DNA of 64,000 nt from Megalopta genalis (Eukaryota > Arthropoda > Insecta > Hymenoptera > Halictidae): assembly GCF_051020955.1 (NCBI RefSeq), contig NC_135027.1:248001-312000 (forward strand). The letters are read 5' to 3'. The position numbers were made by a program, and so were the translations under genes. Positions 38,490-50,577 of the stretch are shown piece by piece; the stretch's first letter is position 1, and the number at the start of each line of letters is the position of its first letter. The notes under the pieces were generated by a model that did no database searches, was not told where the DNA came from, and saw nothing but the letters and a program-made list of their open reading frames with translations.

Positions 38490-39420
38490 GACTTTTTACG
38501 TCAAACTGCTTTGTTGAAACAATTCTGTTCTAGAATGATGTTCAAATTGTTTTGGAATTTGTGTACACTTTATTTATTTTGCTAGGACGCTTCGTCTTGA
38601 CGCAGGGAGATTAGCAACGGCGTCGAATTACATCAAACTTCTTTGTTGAAACAATTCTGTTCTAGAATGACGTCAGAATTGTTTAGGAATTTGTGTTCAC
38701 TTTATTTATTTTGCTAGGACGCTTCGTCTTAACGCAGGGAGATTAGCAACGGCGTTGAATTACATCAAACTTCTTTGTTGAAACAATTCTGTTCTAGAAT
38801 GACGTCAGAATTGCTTAGGAATTTTTGTTCACTTTATTTATTTTGCTAGGACGCTTCGTCTTAACGCAGAGAGATTAGCAACAGCGTCGAATTACATCAA
38901 ATTTCTTTGTTGAAACAATTCTGTTCCAGAATGACGTCAGAATTGTTTTGGAATTTATGTACACTTTATTCGTTCTGCTAGGATGCTTTGTCTTAACTTA
39001 GCAACGCCATCGAACTACATCAAACTCTTTTGTTCAAACAATTCTGTTCTAGGATGATGTGCAAATTTTTTAGGGATTTATCCGCCTTTCATTCCTTTTT
39101 CTAGCGCCAGTTTGACGTCATGGAAAACTGTTTGTGCATCAGCAACGATCTCGTCGGCCTGCTTCAACAGTCAAACCGTTTTACGAGAAAAATCCTGTTC
39201 TAGGATGATATCGGACTGGTTTCGGAATTTGTTCGCCTCTTATACCCTTCGCAGGTTTTATTTTTACTCGAGCAAAGATCGTCGATGCCGCGAACAACCT
39301 CGTCGAACTGCGTCAAACTCTTTCGAAAGGAAAATCCTGTTCTAGAAAGATGATGTCAGACAAGTTTGGGCACCTCGTTTATCGTTCATTCCTTTAGCTG
39401 GTTTGCTTCAGTTTAATGCT
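38490..39420. repeat. Tandem repeat, ~132-bp unit, about 7 copies with a decay gradient
   Basis: The marker GAAACAATTCTGTTCTAGAA recurs at 38516, 38648, 38780 and 38912, exactly 132 bp apart. It recurs again at about 39035, and as diverged forms (AAATCCTGTTCTAGGATGAT, AAAATCCTGTTCTAGAAAG) near 39190 and 39330. Each unit includes ACTTTATTTATTTTGCTAGG, ACGCTTCGTCTTAACGCAG and GAGATTAGCAACGGCGT. Copies 1-4 are nearly identical; later ones diverge towards the right edge. Confidence 0.92.
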
Positions 39421-39834
39421 AATGAAGACCGCCTTGTGCCATTAATAGCTTCGGATAATCCGGGGGAATGGTAATTAACTTTTGAGCGGCCTGTACAGAT
39501 GAAGGAAGCGGACCAACCACTATAAAGACAACCTGACAGCCAGTATCATCTGGTTTGTGAATTGTGAACCTTGATGTTCGCGCGTGGCTTCAGCGGTGTT
39601 ATATATTTTAACATTTATTATGTAGGCCGTAAAAAAAAAATCTTGTAGCACTTGCCGAACCTGTACCATACAAAAAGTAATTCCTTTAACTATGTAAAAC
39701 TATGTTATAATGTTCATTGACAGCATGAACACAATGTTCATTTTTATTGTTATTCTATTATTACTATTATTATTTCCATTATTATTACGCGGGAATTTTT
39801 GTAGAGAAATCAAAAGAGCATCTGGCTCGCTTGT

Positions 39835-39915
39835 GCTAAATAAATTAGATAAATTAAACGAATGACATAGATTAAATAAATTAAATAGGTTAAATAGATT
39901 AAATAAATTCAATAT
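39835..39915. repeat. Short AT-rich minisatellite (~10-bp unit)
   Basis: Runs of TTAAATAAAT / TTAAATAGAT / TTAAATAGGT words. On the minus strand this gives a repeated Leu-Phe-Asn peptide, which is an artefact. Confidence 0.8.
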
Positions 39916-41940
39916 AAATTGCATTAAATTAAAATAATAAAATGCGAGGACAAATTCGTCGAGTTCGTTTGAAATTGCAATTTGAAAGCATAGAATCGAA
40001 CTGATCGATCAATGCGGAAAAATAATATTGTACAACAATGAAGTCCGTGCCATTGGCAGCGAATAAATTAATCTCCAGAGTATTTGGTAGCAATATTTGT
40101 CGCCTCATGAGATCGCGGAGCTTTCTAAATCGCTGTCAACGTTCTCTAATCAGATTCACTGTGAAATGTTTCTTCGGGTGGAATTTGCTACGGTTTTTGA
40201 AAGACAGCTGTCGAAACGCTGCTACCTGGAATTGCGTATTGATACTTGGAACTTTGAGCCGTGGTCTCCGAATAGAAAAAGCCTGACTCGTGTCGATTAG
40301 CGTTACACCGTCTGGATATATCCGACGTTTCGACGGCCGAACCAGGATCAAACGGGCGGAAGGCTGGATTCGAGCGAAGGAGATTTCATTTAAGGCGCTT
40401 TCTGGCTTCGCGATTGAGTAATCAAGTCATTTTCATGTGTCGAATGAGTCACGACGACGGCTTCGCAATCGATTTCACGGGAAACTGTACGTTGACCCAT
40501 CGACGTTCCATTAACAAGCTAATGATTTCCTTTACGAAACGTGGACGCGGCCGGGCAGCGAGCACGGTTCAACGGAACTCGCAGACTCCGCGAGCCTTGA
40601 TCGATTACTCGCTGTATTTGGTAGCACTTATACATAGTTTTTCGTCTATGCTGCGTGCGTCGAATCGGTCACGATCGATTCGCGATCGTGACCGCGAAGT
40701 GCGATTACCGGAGGAGGCTTCTAGGTTATCACTTTCTTCCTCCTCGCACTTAGGATTTCCAATAAATCGCGAAGGTTTCCACCGATTTCCACCTTTCTAC
40801 TTTCCGTTATGGTTGCTCGCACTCGTCACAGTCCAGCTTCGAGGTTGTTATTAATTTTACGATCGTCAAACATCTTTTTACGATAAGATAAATCGAGCTT
40901 GTGACCAAAAAATGATCAATCTTCGATGCATTGTAACTTCGTGAGAAAAAATCGCATAACTTTCCACCTGGGCTCGTTTGAAAGCTTGAAACCTCTACTT
41001 TGACAAGCTGAAATGGATTTTTTGCACAAAAAACAGAGTTCAAAATAACAGAGTGGAGAACGGAAGTCCTCCGATGCGCCAAAAATTTTGCCGATTTCTT
41101 CCTGTCCATCAAATTTCAAAAGTCTGAAATCGTCTGTGACAAAAAACGATGCAGTGGTTCGAAAGTAGAGATTCCATGCTTTGAGACGCGCCAAGGTAGA
41201 TCATCCTACGATTTTTCTTCAGAAACTTGCGGTAGTCCAAAGCCGAGCTAATTTGCGTTTAAAGTTTCCTCAATGGCAGTTCAATATTTGCGAAATAATA
41301 AAACCAATTAATATCAAAGACACGCGCGTGCTCTTCCCTGACGCCGTTGCAAAACTGCCGTCAAGGTTCGCTGTAGCGTTAATAAATTCCGTAAACAGCA
41401 GTTTAAGCGACATCTACGCATCGGCGATCAACAGTCCAGGTTCCTCGGACGCGTTCAAACTGCGTCCGTACGTGTTCAAGCTTGCATCCGTAAGCTTGCG
41501 ACGCGGCGTTGCTTTTGTTGCGACGTGCGTTACGGCCTCGCTAATCCGCGAAACACGTCCCGACCTGGCATCCACCGCGAATTTTGCAAGCACCGCCGAC
41601 GCAATTGTTTGCGAATTCGCTCGCACGCTCGCTCTCGTCGTTCGATCGGTTGCGTGTGCGTCAATGCCGAGAGCCCGAACCTTTCGACGAAAGGGAAACG
41701 TCGAGGATCTCGGTCCCCGAGCCTCCGGATGTCCCTGTGAAAGAGAGTTTCTCGAGATCTTACGTCACCGGTCTGTCGCAGCCGGAACCGCCGCGGAATT
41801 TTCAGAAAAACTTGAAATATCTCGCCGCCGAGTTTAACGACCGTTCCGGCCAGCAAAAAGCCTCCCAAACGACAATAACGTAACAATTAATGTAATTTCC
41901 TCGATTCTATATCTTGAATTATGCTCGCTACACGCATTAA
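39916..41940. other. Intron 1 segment with stop-poor block at 41.18-41.88 kb
   Basis: A 218-codon plus frame (41181-41837) overlaps a 99-codon plus frame (41584-41883) and a 118-codon minus frame (41530-41886). None has a recognised domain or clear splice signals. The 40.9-41.2 kb part reads like a dispersed low-copy repeat (TTCGTGAGAAAAAATCGC, CGTTTGAAAGCTTGAAACC) but no second copy is in the window. Confidence 0.45.
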
Positions 41941-41949
41941 GCATTTCGC

Positions 41950-42535
41950 AGCCATCAGTCGTTGCTTCTGTCTCGGCTTATGCAAGCTCATCGGCTAGAA
42001 GTCGTAACTCGAAGAGGTGGAATTACTTTTTAGACAGTAGGTCGAAAATGACTTCCAGGTTACAGGTAATCATTGATAGAAAATACCGCAAATAAACAAC
42101 TTCGTGGTAATAAATGTTGATTTATTTTAATATATATATTCTCGTATTTTTATAAATTATTATTATTCTACGAGCAAGTAAAAACAACTAGAACAGTTTA
42201 TAAAAGTTATAGCAGCTTCCTTACAACTCTTTCGTTATGGCAATCTCATCGTTGCTTCTATCTCGGATTATGCAAGCTCATCGGCTAGAAGTCGTAGCTC
42301 GAAGAGGTGGAATTACTTTTTATACAGTAGGTCGAAAATGACTTCCAGGTTACAGGTAATCATTGATAGAAAATACCGCAAATAAACAACTTCGTGGTAA
42401 TAATTGTTGATTTATTTTAATATATATATTCTTGTATTTTAATCAATTATTATTATTCTTCGAGCAAGTAAAAACAACTAGAACAGTTTATAAAAGTTAT
42501 AGCAGCTTCCTTACACCTCTTTCGTCATGACAATC
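41950..42535. repeat. Tandem duplication, 290-bp unit, 2 copies
   Basis: GTTGCTTCTGTCTCGG at 41961 and GTTGCTTCTATCTCGG at 42251 start two copies that stay nearly identical through GGCTAGAAGTCGTA, ACTTCCAGGTTACAGGTAAT, AACAACTTCGTGGTAATAA and AGTTATAGCAGCTTCCTTAC. Only a few substitutions and no large indels are seen, so the duplication is young or recently homogenised. Confidence 0.95.
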
Positions 42536-42539
42536 TCAT

Positions 42540-44395
42540 CATAATTAAAGTTCTCCTTTCTGCAACTCTTACGAAACTGTTCACCAAAGTGAGAATTGAA
42601 GCTTGAAGATCCACCACTCAATGATCGCGAAGCCGAAATATCGTGTAACACTTACGATAATTGATCTTGATTTTTTCGCATGAATCGACAAACGCGAACA
42701 ACTTTCTTCCTCCATTCTCTTCGCGAGGAGTCTCGCAAGGCGGCGAAACAATTCGTTCGCTGTCTCCAATGTCGAACAAACTATTCCCCAGATTATTTGC
42801 ACAAGAGTCGACGAGCCAGTGAGATTCTGCGTACCTTGCAATTCTCGAACAGGTCACCGCGGCTCGTCGGCTCGTCGGAAATCGGGACAGCGAGTCGCGC
42901 GAAAAGTTCCTCGAACGATCCGATCTCGATTTTACGGTTTACGTAACGCGAGATATCGTGCCGTCGTGCTCCTCTACCGCGATCGGGTACACCCTGCGGA
43001 ATCTCGGTGCACCGTCGACCTGGTTTTTGTACCCGTTCCGCGGATCGAAGGAAACCGGTACGCGTCACCGGCGATCGTCACCGGCTGACGCAGATCCCGC
43101 GGACGTCACGCGACGTCTTTCGCCCGTCACCGATCGATCGATCGCTCGCCCATTGACGGTGATCTTCCTTAAAGAAAAAACGATGCCCGCTAATTGACAG
43201 TAGAGACGAGCGGCCATCCGGTGGCGTTCACCGTATCGCAAACGACGCCTCCGTCTCAACGAGGCGAAACAGGTTCCGCGACGGACGCGGGAACGTCGTT
43301 CTCCCGGGCTTCGGCCATGCGAACGATATTAACCGATCTGGAGTATAGAGCTATCGCTGCTGACGCAACGTACGAGTCTGACGAGTTGCTAGAATTCCGG
43401 GGAAATGTCAATCGAGCACCCGTTAACCTCGCCGAGACGGATTTTCAGCGGCGCCGCGGCAACCGAGCCGGCGAGATCCGCTGGAAATTGAAATCCGGCG
43501 GACGATCGGCAAACGATTTCATTCCAGGTCGCGAAGTATAGCGACCATAACACCGTGTGGTGTGGTCAAGACGGTCTGCACTTTCCCCGGCATTGCGTAA
43601 CACGGCCCCGGAGCCTGACGTAACGGAAGCCTGATTAAATAACAGGAAATTATGCGTCGCTCCCTTTCGACAATTGCCGCACGTGATTTCAAGAATTAGC
43701 CGCGAAACCAACCCCGGCGATTAGGGGCGCCTCGCGGCGGAATTCCCGACGGTTTCGTTCGGTTCCCATTCTGCGACGCCTGCGCAATCTACTGCAAACA
43801 TCCGGCAGTCGTTTTGACGAAAATTGCTCGCGGGAATTGTCTATGAAAGCGTGTTTTGCTGGATGAAGGCTGTCCGGACATTTACGGTTCTTTGATGGTA
43901 ATAATGATAATGTTCATCGATGTGAATAAACGGGGGAAAGCCCACTGTTGCTAAAAGTTTAGAGAGAATAGAAAGAGGGATGAAGGATATAATTTAATAC
44001 TAGGAAATCTGTCAAAATGACGGATCATTAGTTTTTTCTTTTGCGATTATTCGGTTTGGAAAGATACATTTATGAGTTATTTATTGGACGAATATGTTAC
44101 TTGTGGACAAATATTATAATAACGCTCCCTAAAAATCTCAACTTTTATCAAGTAATATATATAAAACAGCTGCTTTTAGTGCTTTAGTTTAAGTAATAAA
44201 AACTAAGAGTAAAAACTTTCTGTGTCGCTTTCAGAAAATAATGAATAAATATCGAGTTGAGAAAGTAAGAAAAATTGATTTTACGAAAAAATTCAGAATA
44301 ATGAGTTGCGGATGGCTCCGGGCCACTTTTGTTCCAAAATTTGTCTACTGCTAAGAGTGAAAACAAAAGACAATAATATTAATAAAAGTGATCGG
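42540..44395. other. Intron 1 segment: nothing recognised
   Basis: CpG-rich in 42.8-43.8 kb with overlapping frames on both strands; AT-rich afterwards. No supported gene. Confidence 0.5.
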
Positions 44396-44422
44396 AACGA
44401 TAGTAATAATAATAATAATGAC

Positions 44423-44483
<61 letters not shown>

Positions 44484-44498
44484 GTAGTAGTAGTAGTA

Positions 44499-44589
<91 letters not shown>

Positions 44590-44590
44590 G
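44396..44590. repeat. (AAT)n trinucleotide repeat with (AGT)n core
   Basis: About 60 AAT units interrupted by six AGT units near 44483-44500. It is open in every frame (poly-Asn, poly-Ile, poly-Leu, poly-Tyr, and others), which are not genes. Confidence 0.98.
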
Positions 44591-44690
44591 TGACAATAAT
44601 AGCATTTACAGTTGGTTCCATTGAAGAATTTTATCACAAAATATTGTATCTGAGGAAGAATTTGACTTCGTTATGCTCAAGTTTCTGAAA

Positions 44691-44879
44691 TACGGTAAAT
44701 TCACCCTAATTGGCCCTCAGCTTGTACATAAAAATGGACAATTTGGACCTTGCTTTTATAATTGTTGACAATCGGCAACTATAAAAATAAGCCGCAATGC
44801 TCGAACAATCGCATCTCCTCTTCCCAAATTCAGTCCATTTTTACAAGCTGCAAAAAAAGGTCGAGGATAATTTATTGTA
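44691..44879. mobile_element. Foldback element B, copy 6
   Basis: TA-CGGTAAATTCACCCTAATTG to AATTTATTG-TA, 189 bp. The central stem TTTTATAATTGTTGACAATC pairs with its complement. The left arm lacks the GAGGAG block. Confidence 0.8.
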
Positions 44880-45520
44880 ACCAGAAGAGGAATTTCATTG
44901 AACAGGCCAGCCGAATTTCACTGAATTGTTAGACCTGCTCACGGCCGAGGGAATTTCTCTCTGAACGAGGACAAGAGGACGAGAATTTCGGGGCCGAGCA
45001 GGCAGGCGCGAGAGGGAATCGTCACGCGGATGCTGGCGTTTCGAAGCGGATCGAACGTGTTTGTCCGCACGCCAGGCGTAACGTAACGTCCGCCGTCCGG
45101 GAACACAGGAAGGAGAGAAGATATCGGCCGTTTTATCTGACGGTATCTCCGAAGGACAAGTTCCGCGCGCGCCGGGAGAAACGCGGCGACAAGAGGAAAG
45201 AGCCGGCCGCGTGTTCGATTAGTATGCCGCGTCGATGTTAGCGTTGTTCCGGTTCCTCGCGTCTGCTCTCGACCGCTTTCGATCCGTTTATTTGCGGAAT
45301 CTGCGCAGCGAAGACGTGCCCGCGAAAATCACGAATTGTATATTTAGAACGTGCGTGAGCCGTTAGATTGACGCAAATTGCCTTCGTCGTTCGCCGGATG
45401 TTCGATACTTCGAAATTTGTGGCGCGAGGGCGGCGGAAATGTGTTCGATGACTGGGATTTTCATTTTATACTTCAAGGAGGGGGGAGCAAACCTGTGAAC
45501 ATCAGCTATTAATATGATGA
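44880..45520. other. Intron 1 segment: nothing recognised
   Basis: CpG-rich unique-looking sequence just before the 86-bp array. Confidence 0.55.
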
Positions 45521-46472
45521 GTAATTATTGAGATAAAATTTTGAAAATGTAACAATATCAAAAACGTTGATCCTTAAATCAAGATATCTCACTTCATTTA
45601 GAACCAGTAATTATTGAGATAAAGTTTTGGAAATATAACAATATAAAAAACGTCGTTCCTTAAATCAAGATATTTCACTTCATTTAGAATCAGTAATTAT
45701 TGAGATAAAATTTTGAAAATGTAACAATATTAAAAACGTTGATCCTTAAATCAAGATATCTCACTTCATTTAGAACCAGTAATTATTGAGATAAAATTTT
45801 GGAAATATAACAATATAAAAAACGTCGTTCCTTAAATCAAGATATTTCACTTCATTTAGAATCAGTAATTATTGAGATAAAATTTTGAAAATGTAACAAT
45901 ATTAAAAACGTTGATCCTTAAATCAAGATATCTCACTTCATTTAGAACCAGTAATTATTGAGATAAAATTTTGGAAATATAACAATATAAAAAACGTCGT
46001 TCCTTAAATCAAGATATTTCACTTCATTTAGAATCAGTAATTATTGAGATAAAATTATGACGAAAATATAACAATATTGAAAACGTTGTTTCTTAAATCA
46101 AGATACTTCACTTCATTTAGAACCAGTAATTATTGAGATAAAATTATAACGAAAATATATAACAATATTAAAAACGTTGCTCCTTAAATCAAGATATTTC
46201 ACTTCATTTAGAACCAGTAATTATTGAGATAAAATTTTGGAAATATAACAATATAAAAAACGTCGTTCCTTAAATCAAGATATTTCACTTCATTTAAAAC
46301 CAGTAATCATTGAGATAAAATTATAGAAATATAACAGTATTAAAAACATTTCTTAAATCTAGATACTTCACTTCATTCAGAACCAGTAATCATTGAGATA
46401 AAATTTTGAAAATATAACAATATTAAAAACGTTGTTTCTTAAATCAAGATATTTCACTTCATTTAGAATTGT
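45521..46472. repeat. 86-bp tandem array with 172-bp higher-order period, 11 units
   Basis: Units start with GTAATTATTGAGATAAAATT at 45521, 45607, 45693, 45779, 45865 and 45951, exactly 86 bp apart, then near 46037, 46125, 46217, 46303 and 46387. Type A has TTTTGAAAATGTAACAAT, GTTGATCC and TATCTCAC, ending GAACCA. Type B has TTTTGGAAATATAACAAT, GTCGTTCC and TATTTCAC, ending GAATCA. The order is A-B-A-B-A-B, then two variants with GACGAAA/AACGAAA insertions, a B, and two diverged units. Alternation of types in six consecutive units shows amplification as a dimer. Confidence 0.95.
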
Positions 46473-46984
46473 ACATTTTATGAAACATATATGAAAGCAC
46501 ATCCCATGAAGTATCGTATAGAAAGTAATGAATAGACTGCGCATCGTTGTGCAAAATAAATATCATCTCCATCAATTCCAAAATGTAACAGCCAAGACCT
46601 ACTTTCTTTTCTCTTTCGAGTCCTTTTAATAAACAGGAATTAATGCGTAGCACAACATTCATAGTCTCTTTTAATCCGTTCGCTATTTCATGTTTCAGTT
46701 ATCCATCTGTTCTATGGATACATAAAATCCATTGTTTAGTAATCAAATATTAACTGCCTCTGGAATCAGAAAATAGGTGTATCCTCGTTTTCAGGGTGCT
46801 ATGAATGTTGAACTAAACAAATGTGAAGATGTAGACGTGTAAAGTACGTACGTGCCCGAAATAGGTGTGCATGGCTGTATAAAAATCGTTCATCATGTTA
46901 CACAAAAAAAATTGTGAGCCTCGCCCTCTGTGTACGCAAATGAATCATCGTGCCACAGATTATGCTACAGTGTGAACAAAACTG

Positions 46985-47350
46985 AGAAGTTCTCACAATG
47001 TAGGTCTGTATAGAAAATGATCGACCATAAGTGTGTATATACAAAATGATGACAGTAAGTCTGTATACAAAATGATTGACCATAAGTCTGTATACAAAAT
47101 GATCGACCACAAGTCTGTATACAGAATGATTGACCATAAGTCTTCATACAAAATGATCGACCATAAGTCGGCATACAAAATTTTTGTTTCATCATAAGTC
47201 TGTGTACAAAATAATCGACTATAAGTCTGTATACAAAATGATCGACCATACGTCTGTATACAAAATGATCGACCATAAGTCTGTATACAAAATAATCGAC
47301 CGTAAGTCTGAATACGAAATGATCGACCATAAGTCTGTATAGAAAACGAT
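46985..47350. repeat. 27-bp minisatellite, about 13 units
   Basis: The unit is GACCATAAGTCTGTATACAA plus AATGATC, with substitutions and one insertion. Because 27 is a multiple of three, several frames stay open (a 134-codon minus frame with a nine-residue repeat), which is an artefact. Confidence 0.93.
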
Positions 47351-48334
47351 TAACAGTCTCACGAACCAAGTTGCCATAAGCCGACGGTAAACAGCGGGCG
47401 AGTAGCTCTTTTCAGAGTGTCTGATGCAAGATGAGTAGCCGATGCGCGATGCGTTTAGCGAGTCGCGGACAAAGAGTTAATAGATCGTCGAGACTAATGG
47501 AGGAAAGCCGATGGATGTGGCAAGATTTTCGAGGGATTCAGCAACCGGATCGGCGGATCCAATCGTATTCCGTGGGATTAGCGCGACATTCAAGCTGCGT
47601 GTTAATTTTCCCGCGTCCAGTACGCGTCGCCGGCCGCGGCCGCCTCGAAAAAGTGAAAGCGACTCGCTGTTTTTCGATCCGGAGGCCATCCGGCCGAGCA
47701 TACACACGCATGCACACACACACATGCACGCACACCGGTTTCCACACGAATCATCGATTCCATTGAACGAGCCCGGCCATCGATAAGCGTTCCCTGTCAT
47801 TAACAGACCGATCTGGACTTTTTGCCCGTTATGACCGCGGTATCCTTTAAAACTGCGCTCCGCACCGTACAGCACCGTTTAAAGTAAATGGCCGGGACAC
47901 GTCCGTTTCCAGGTCGGCTGAAACGCATTTCCTTCATCGCCGGTTTTTTCGACGAGCCGCGGATGGACTTTCATCGATGAGTCAGCAGAGCAACAGATCT
48001 TGTTGGATCGGACTTTTATTGATGGCAGGGCTGGGAAACCGTTCCGAGGCATTCGACGATTGTTGTACATCCGTGCCTCGACTCAAGTGGCGCTCTCTTA
48101 CGCGTGTCTCTTTTTCACGCAGTAAATTATGTTGTAATTTTAGAATGAAATTAACTCACGTTCATTGGACGGCTGCCGAAGCAAAAAAGGAGGACCGTTC
48201 GAACAAAAGTCTTACACGAGCCACACGATGTTTTCTTTCGCTTATAGTTTCGCCTAATTATACTATATCTGACGCGATTAGTATCGCAACCAAAGTATGC
48301 ACATTTCAACAAATTATAATTCAAGCGATTTAGA
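47351..48334. other. Intron 1 segment with short (CA)n
   Basis: A CACACGCATGCACACACACA stretch lies at about 47702-47735. The overlapping frames at 47.4-47.9 kb carry no recognised motif. Confidence 0.55.
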
Positions 48335-48576
48335 TATGAGCCGTTTATTTTGAAAGTGGCATAAGTCACTTTGTTTTTAAGTCGATATATTTAAGGGTTT
48401 GCGTTTTAACGCGTTTAAAAATATGGATGCTAACTTCCGAGAAGATTTACTTGTATTTGTTATCTCAGGATACTGATATTTTTCTCGGTATAAATAATTT
48501 CGTATAAACATTAAAAAATCACCACTTTTCATTACGGTAAAGTGACTTATGCCACTTTCAAAATAAAGGGCTCATA
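48335..48576. mobile_element. Foldback element D (242 bp)
   Basis: TATGAGCCGTTTATTTTGAA followed by AGTGGCATAAGTCAC on the left pairs with GTGACTTATGCCACTTTC followed by AAAATAAAGGGCTCATA on the right, about 37 bp with two mismatches. TA lies at each end. The loop is AT-rich. It is a single copy in this window. Confidence 0.82.
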
Positions 48577-48810
48577 TACGCAGCGCGATTAGAGACGTTG
48601 ATCCAAACATTCAACGAGCCCGCAAACGAACACATTGACATTTTCGATCAATCAGTTGCGCGTTTAAAATGCAACGATTGCGAAAATTTCTCAGCTAATC
48701 GATTATCCGTTGCGAATTACTATGATCCTCTATGTAAACTTTTATTTACGTCCGTTCCTCTCTCGTATTCCCTTTCTTTTGTAACAAATGGTTAATCTCA
48801 TAAATAAATT

Positions 48811-48844
48811 TACTATTATTATTATTATTATTATTATTACGATG

Positions 48845-48897
<53 letters not shown>

Positions 48898-48912
48898 CAT
48901 TATTATTGTTAT
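48811..48912. repeat. (ATT)n trinucleotide repeat
   Basis: About 30 ATT units with short interruptions (ACGATG, ATCATT). Confidence 0.97.
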
Positions 48913-49339
48913 TCTAATTATTTTGTGGCATGACGCCGCGATATCGAACTGGTCGAACAAGTAGCTCACCGATACGCTCAGTATGCGTGGCCCGTGTGAC
49001 GTGGGGCAAATCTTATTCTTATTGTCAGCAGGTTAAACTAAAATGGGGGGGAAGGTCCCTGCAAGGTCTCACGGAGCGTAGTGTCAGCCACCTTCGCGGA
49101 CTTCTTCGGGTAAAAGCGAAAGTCTCGCTCGGTGCACGTGCACCCGTCGGCTGTCGCGAGCAGAACGCTCGCGGGGAGGCCGATTTTCATCGGCAAGGCG
49201 ACCCCTTTCCCTATTTTTCGTTCGACGACACCGTCGCCACCCTCTCACCCCCATTTTCCTACGCCGCTTACGGAAATTTTTTCGTAGTCATCGATATTCA
49301 TTTCTTCCATGTTCGTTTTCGCCATTATTGACGATATTG
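48913..49339. other. GC-rich unexplained block between ATT repeat and 26-bp minisatellite
   Basis: Contains a 133-codon plus frame (48930-49331) and words such as GGGGAGGCCGATTTTCATCG and a GTGCACGTGCAC palindrome. The composition differs from its AT-rich neighbours. It could be part of a retroelement or an unrelated insertion. No family is recognised. Confidence 0.3.
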
Positions 49340-49700
49340 TTCGAATAATTTTACAGTCTTTATTCGAATAATTTTAATAAATTTTGGTAAATATTTATTC
49401 GAGATAATTCGAATTAATACTCTAGATACATATTCATATTAGAAATACTTTGGATAAATATTTATTCGAGATAATTCGAATTAATACTTTGGATAAATAT
49501 TTATTCGAAATACTTTCGACAAATATTTATTCGAAATGCTTTCGACAAATATTTATTCCAAATACTTTAGACAAATATAAAAATTCGAAACAATTCGAAT
49601 TAATACATTAGATAAATATTTATTCGAAGTACTTTAGATAAATATTTATTCGAAATACTTTAGACAAATATTCATTCGAAACAGTTCGAATTAACCTAAT
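49340..49700. repeat. ~26-bp AT-rich minisatellite (ATTCGA core)
   Basis: Repeats of AAATATTTATTCGAAATACT plus TTCGAC/TTAGAC, with several units fused or truncated. The ATTCGAAAT core is shared with arrays at 61.5 and 63.2 kb. Confidence 0.85.
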
Positions 49701-50577
49701 ATAAATAACAAATTTTCATAATAATATCAAGCTTGTAATTATAGCAACAATGAATCGTCCCAGGCGTATATATTGCGCGTTCGACGTTGCTCGGCGCAAA
49801 TGAAGCTAATAACAGCGATAAAACACGCTTTTGTTACGGAATGAAAAAAGGAATGAAGTAGAGGAACGCTGAGAAAATGGAATAGAATTGAATGAAACGA
49901 CGCGAAGGCGAAATCAGGTTGCGTTTATCCGAAGTACATAATAATAATTGCGACTGCTACCGTTGTTGCACAATGGCCGGCGTGCAAGAGAAACGGCTCC
50001 ATTAATTCCCCATGAAAACCAATGGGTTGTTCAAACAACGTGGACAGATACATCTACGCGGAGGTATTTCCTGATTGTTACGAGCAAGTGAGCCCGCTGT
50101 CTTCGGATCACGTGATCCAATGCTACGGTGGCCTGTCATTAAGCGACTGGTATCGGACACGCGCGATTAATAGCGGTCCGACCCGGCGAAACGGGGCGAG
50201 GGAAACTCCGTGCTCTTCCCTCGTGCTCGAAGTCACGCATTTTCGAAACGTAAGATCGTTGCTCAAGTATTAACTTCGATTTTGTAAACGCCTAATTTCA
50301 TGCAAGAAAGCTTCCATCTACGGCGAAGATATTTATTCGAGCCATTTTCCCCAGCAGAAAACTTGTGGACTTGAATTGAAAATTCTGTATGATTGTTCTT
50401 AGAATCATCGTCGGGATCTTCTTCAGCCTAAACCATCCGCGAATGATGATGAAGTTAAACAGAATGAAGAAAGATGATGAAAGTTAGATGAAAAAAAGTT
50501 ACGCCCCGAAGCACGTATGGTTGTATATTTATTATTAGGGTTATTTATTTTTTACGTATATTTAGAGGGTCAGATGT
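49701..50577. other. Intron 1 segment: nothing recognised
   Basis: Unique-looking sequence with no supported feature. Confidence 0.55.

Noticed and set aside
41181..41886. 218-codon plus frame as a nested gene
   Set aside because: Two other frames on both strands are equally open, no domain is recognised, and no convincing start context or splice sites are present.
44293..44637. Long frames encoding poly-Leu, poly-Ile, poly-Asn and poly-Tyr
   Set aside because: They are translations of the AAT trinucleotide repeat in every frame on both strands.
46459..46662. Possible mariner transposase remnant (FILHNDAQ...SWDVLS resembling the family's LHDNARPH...WEVL)
   Set aside because: The spacing between the two motifs is about six residues short and the YSPDLAP region is absent. 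The likeness may be chance.
46965..47369. 134-codon minus frame with a nine-residue periodic sequence
   Set aside because: It is the 27-bp minisatellite read in frame; the unit length is a multiple of three so no stop arises.
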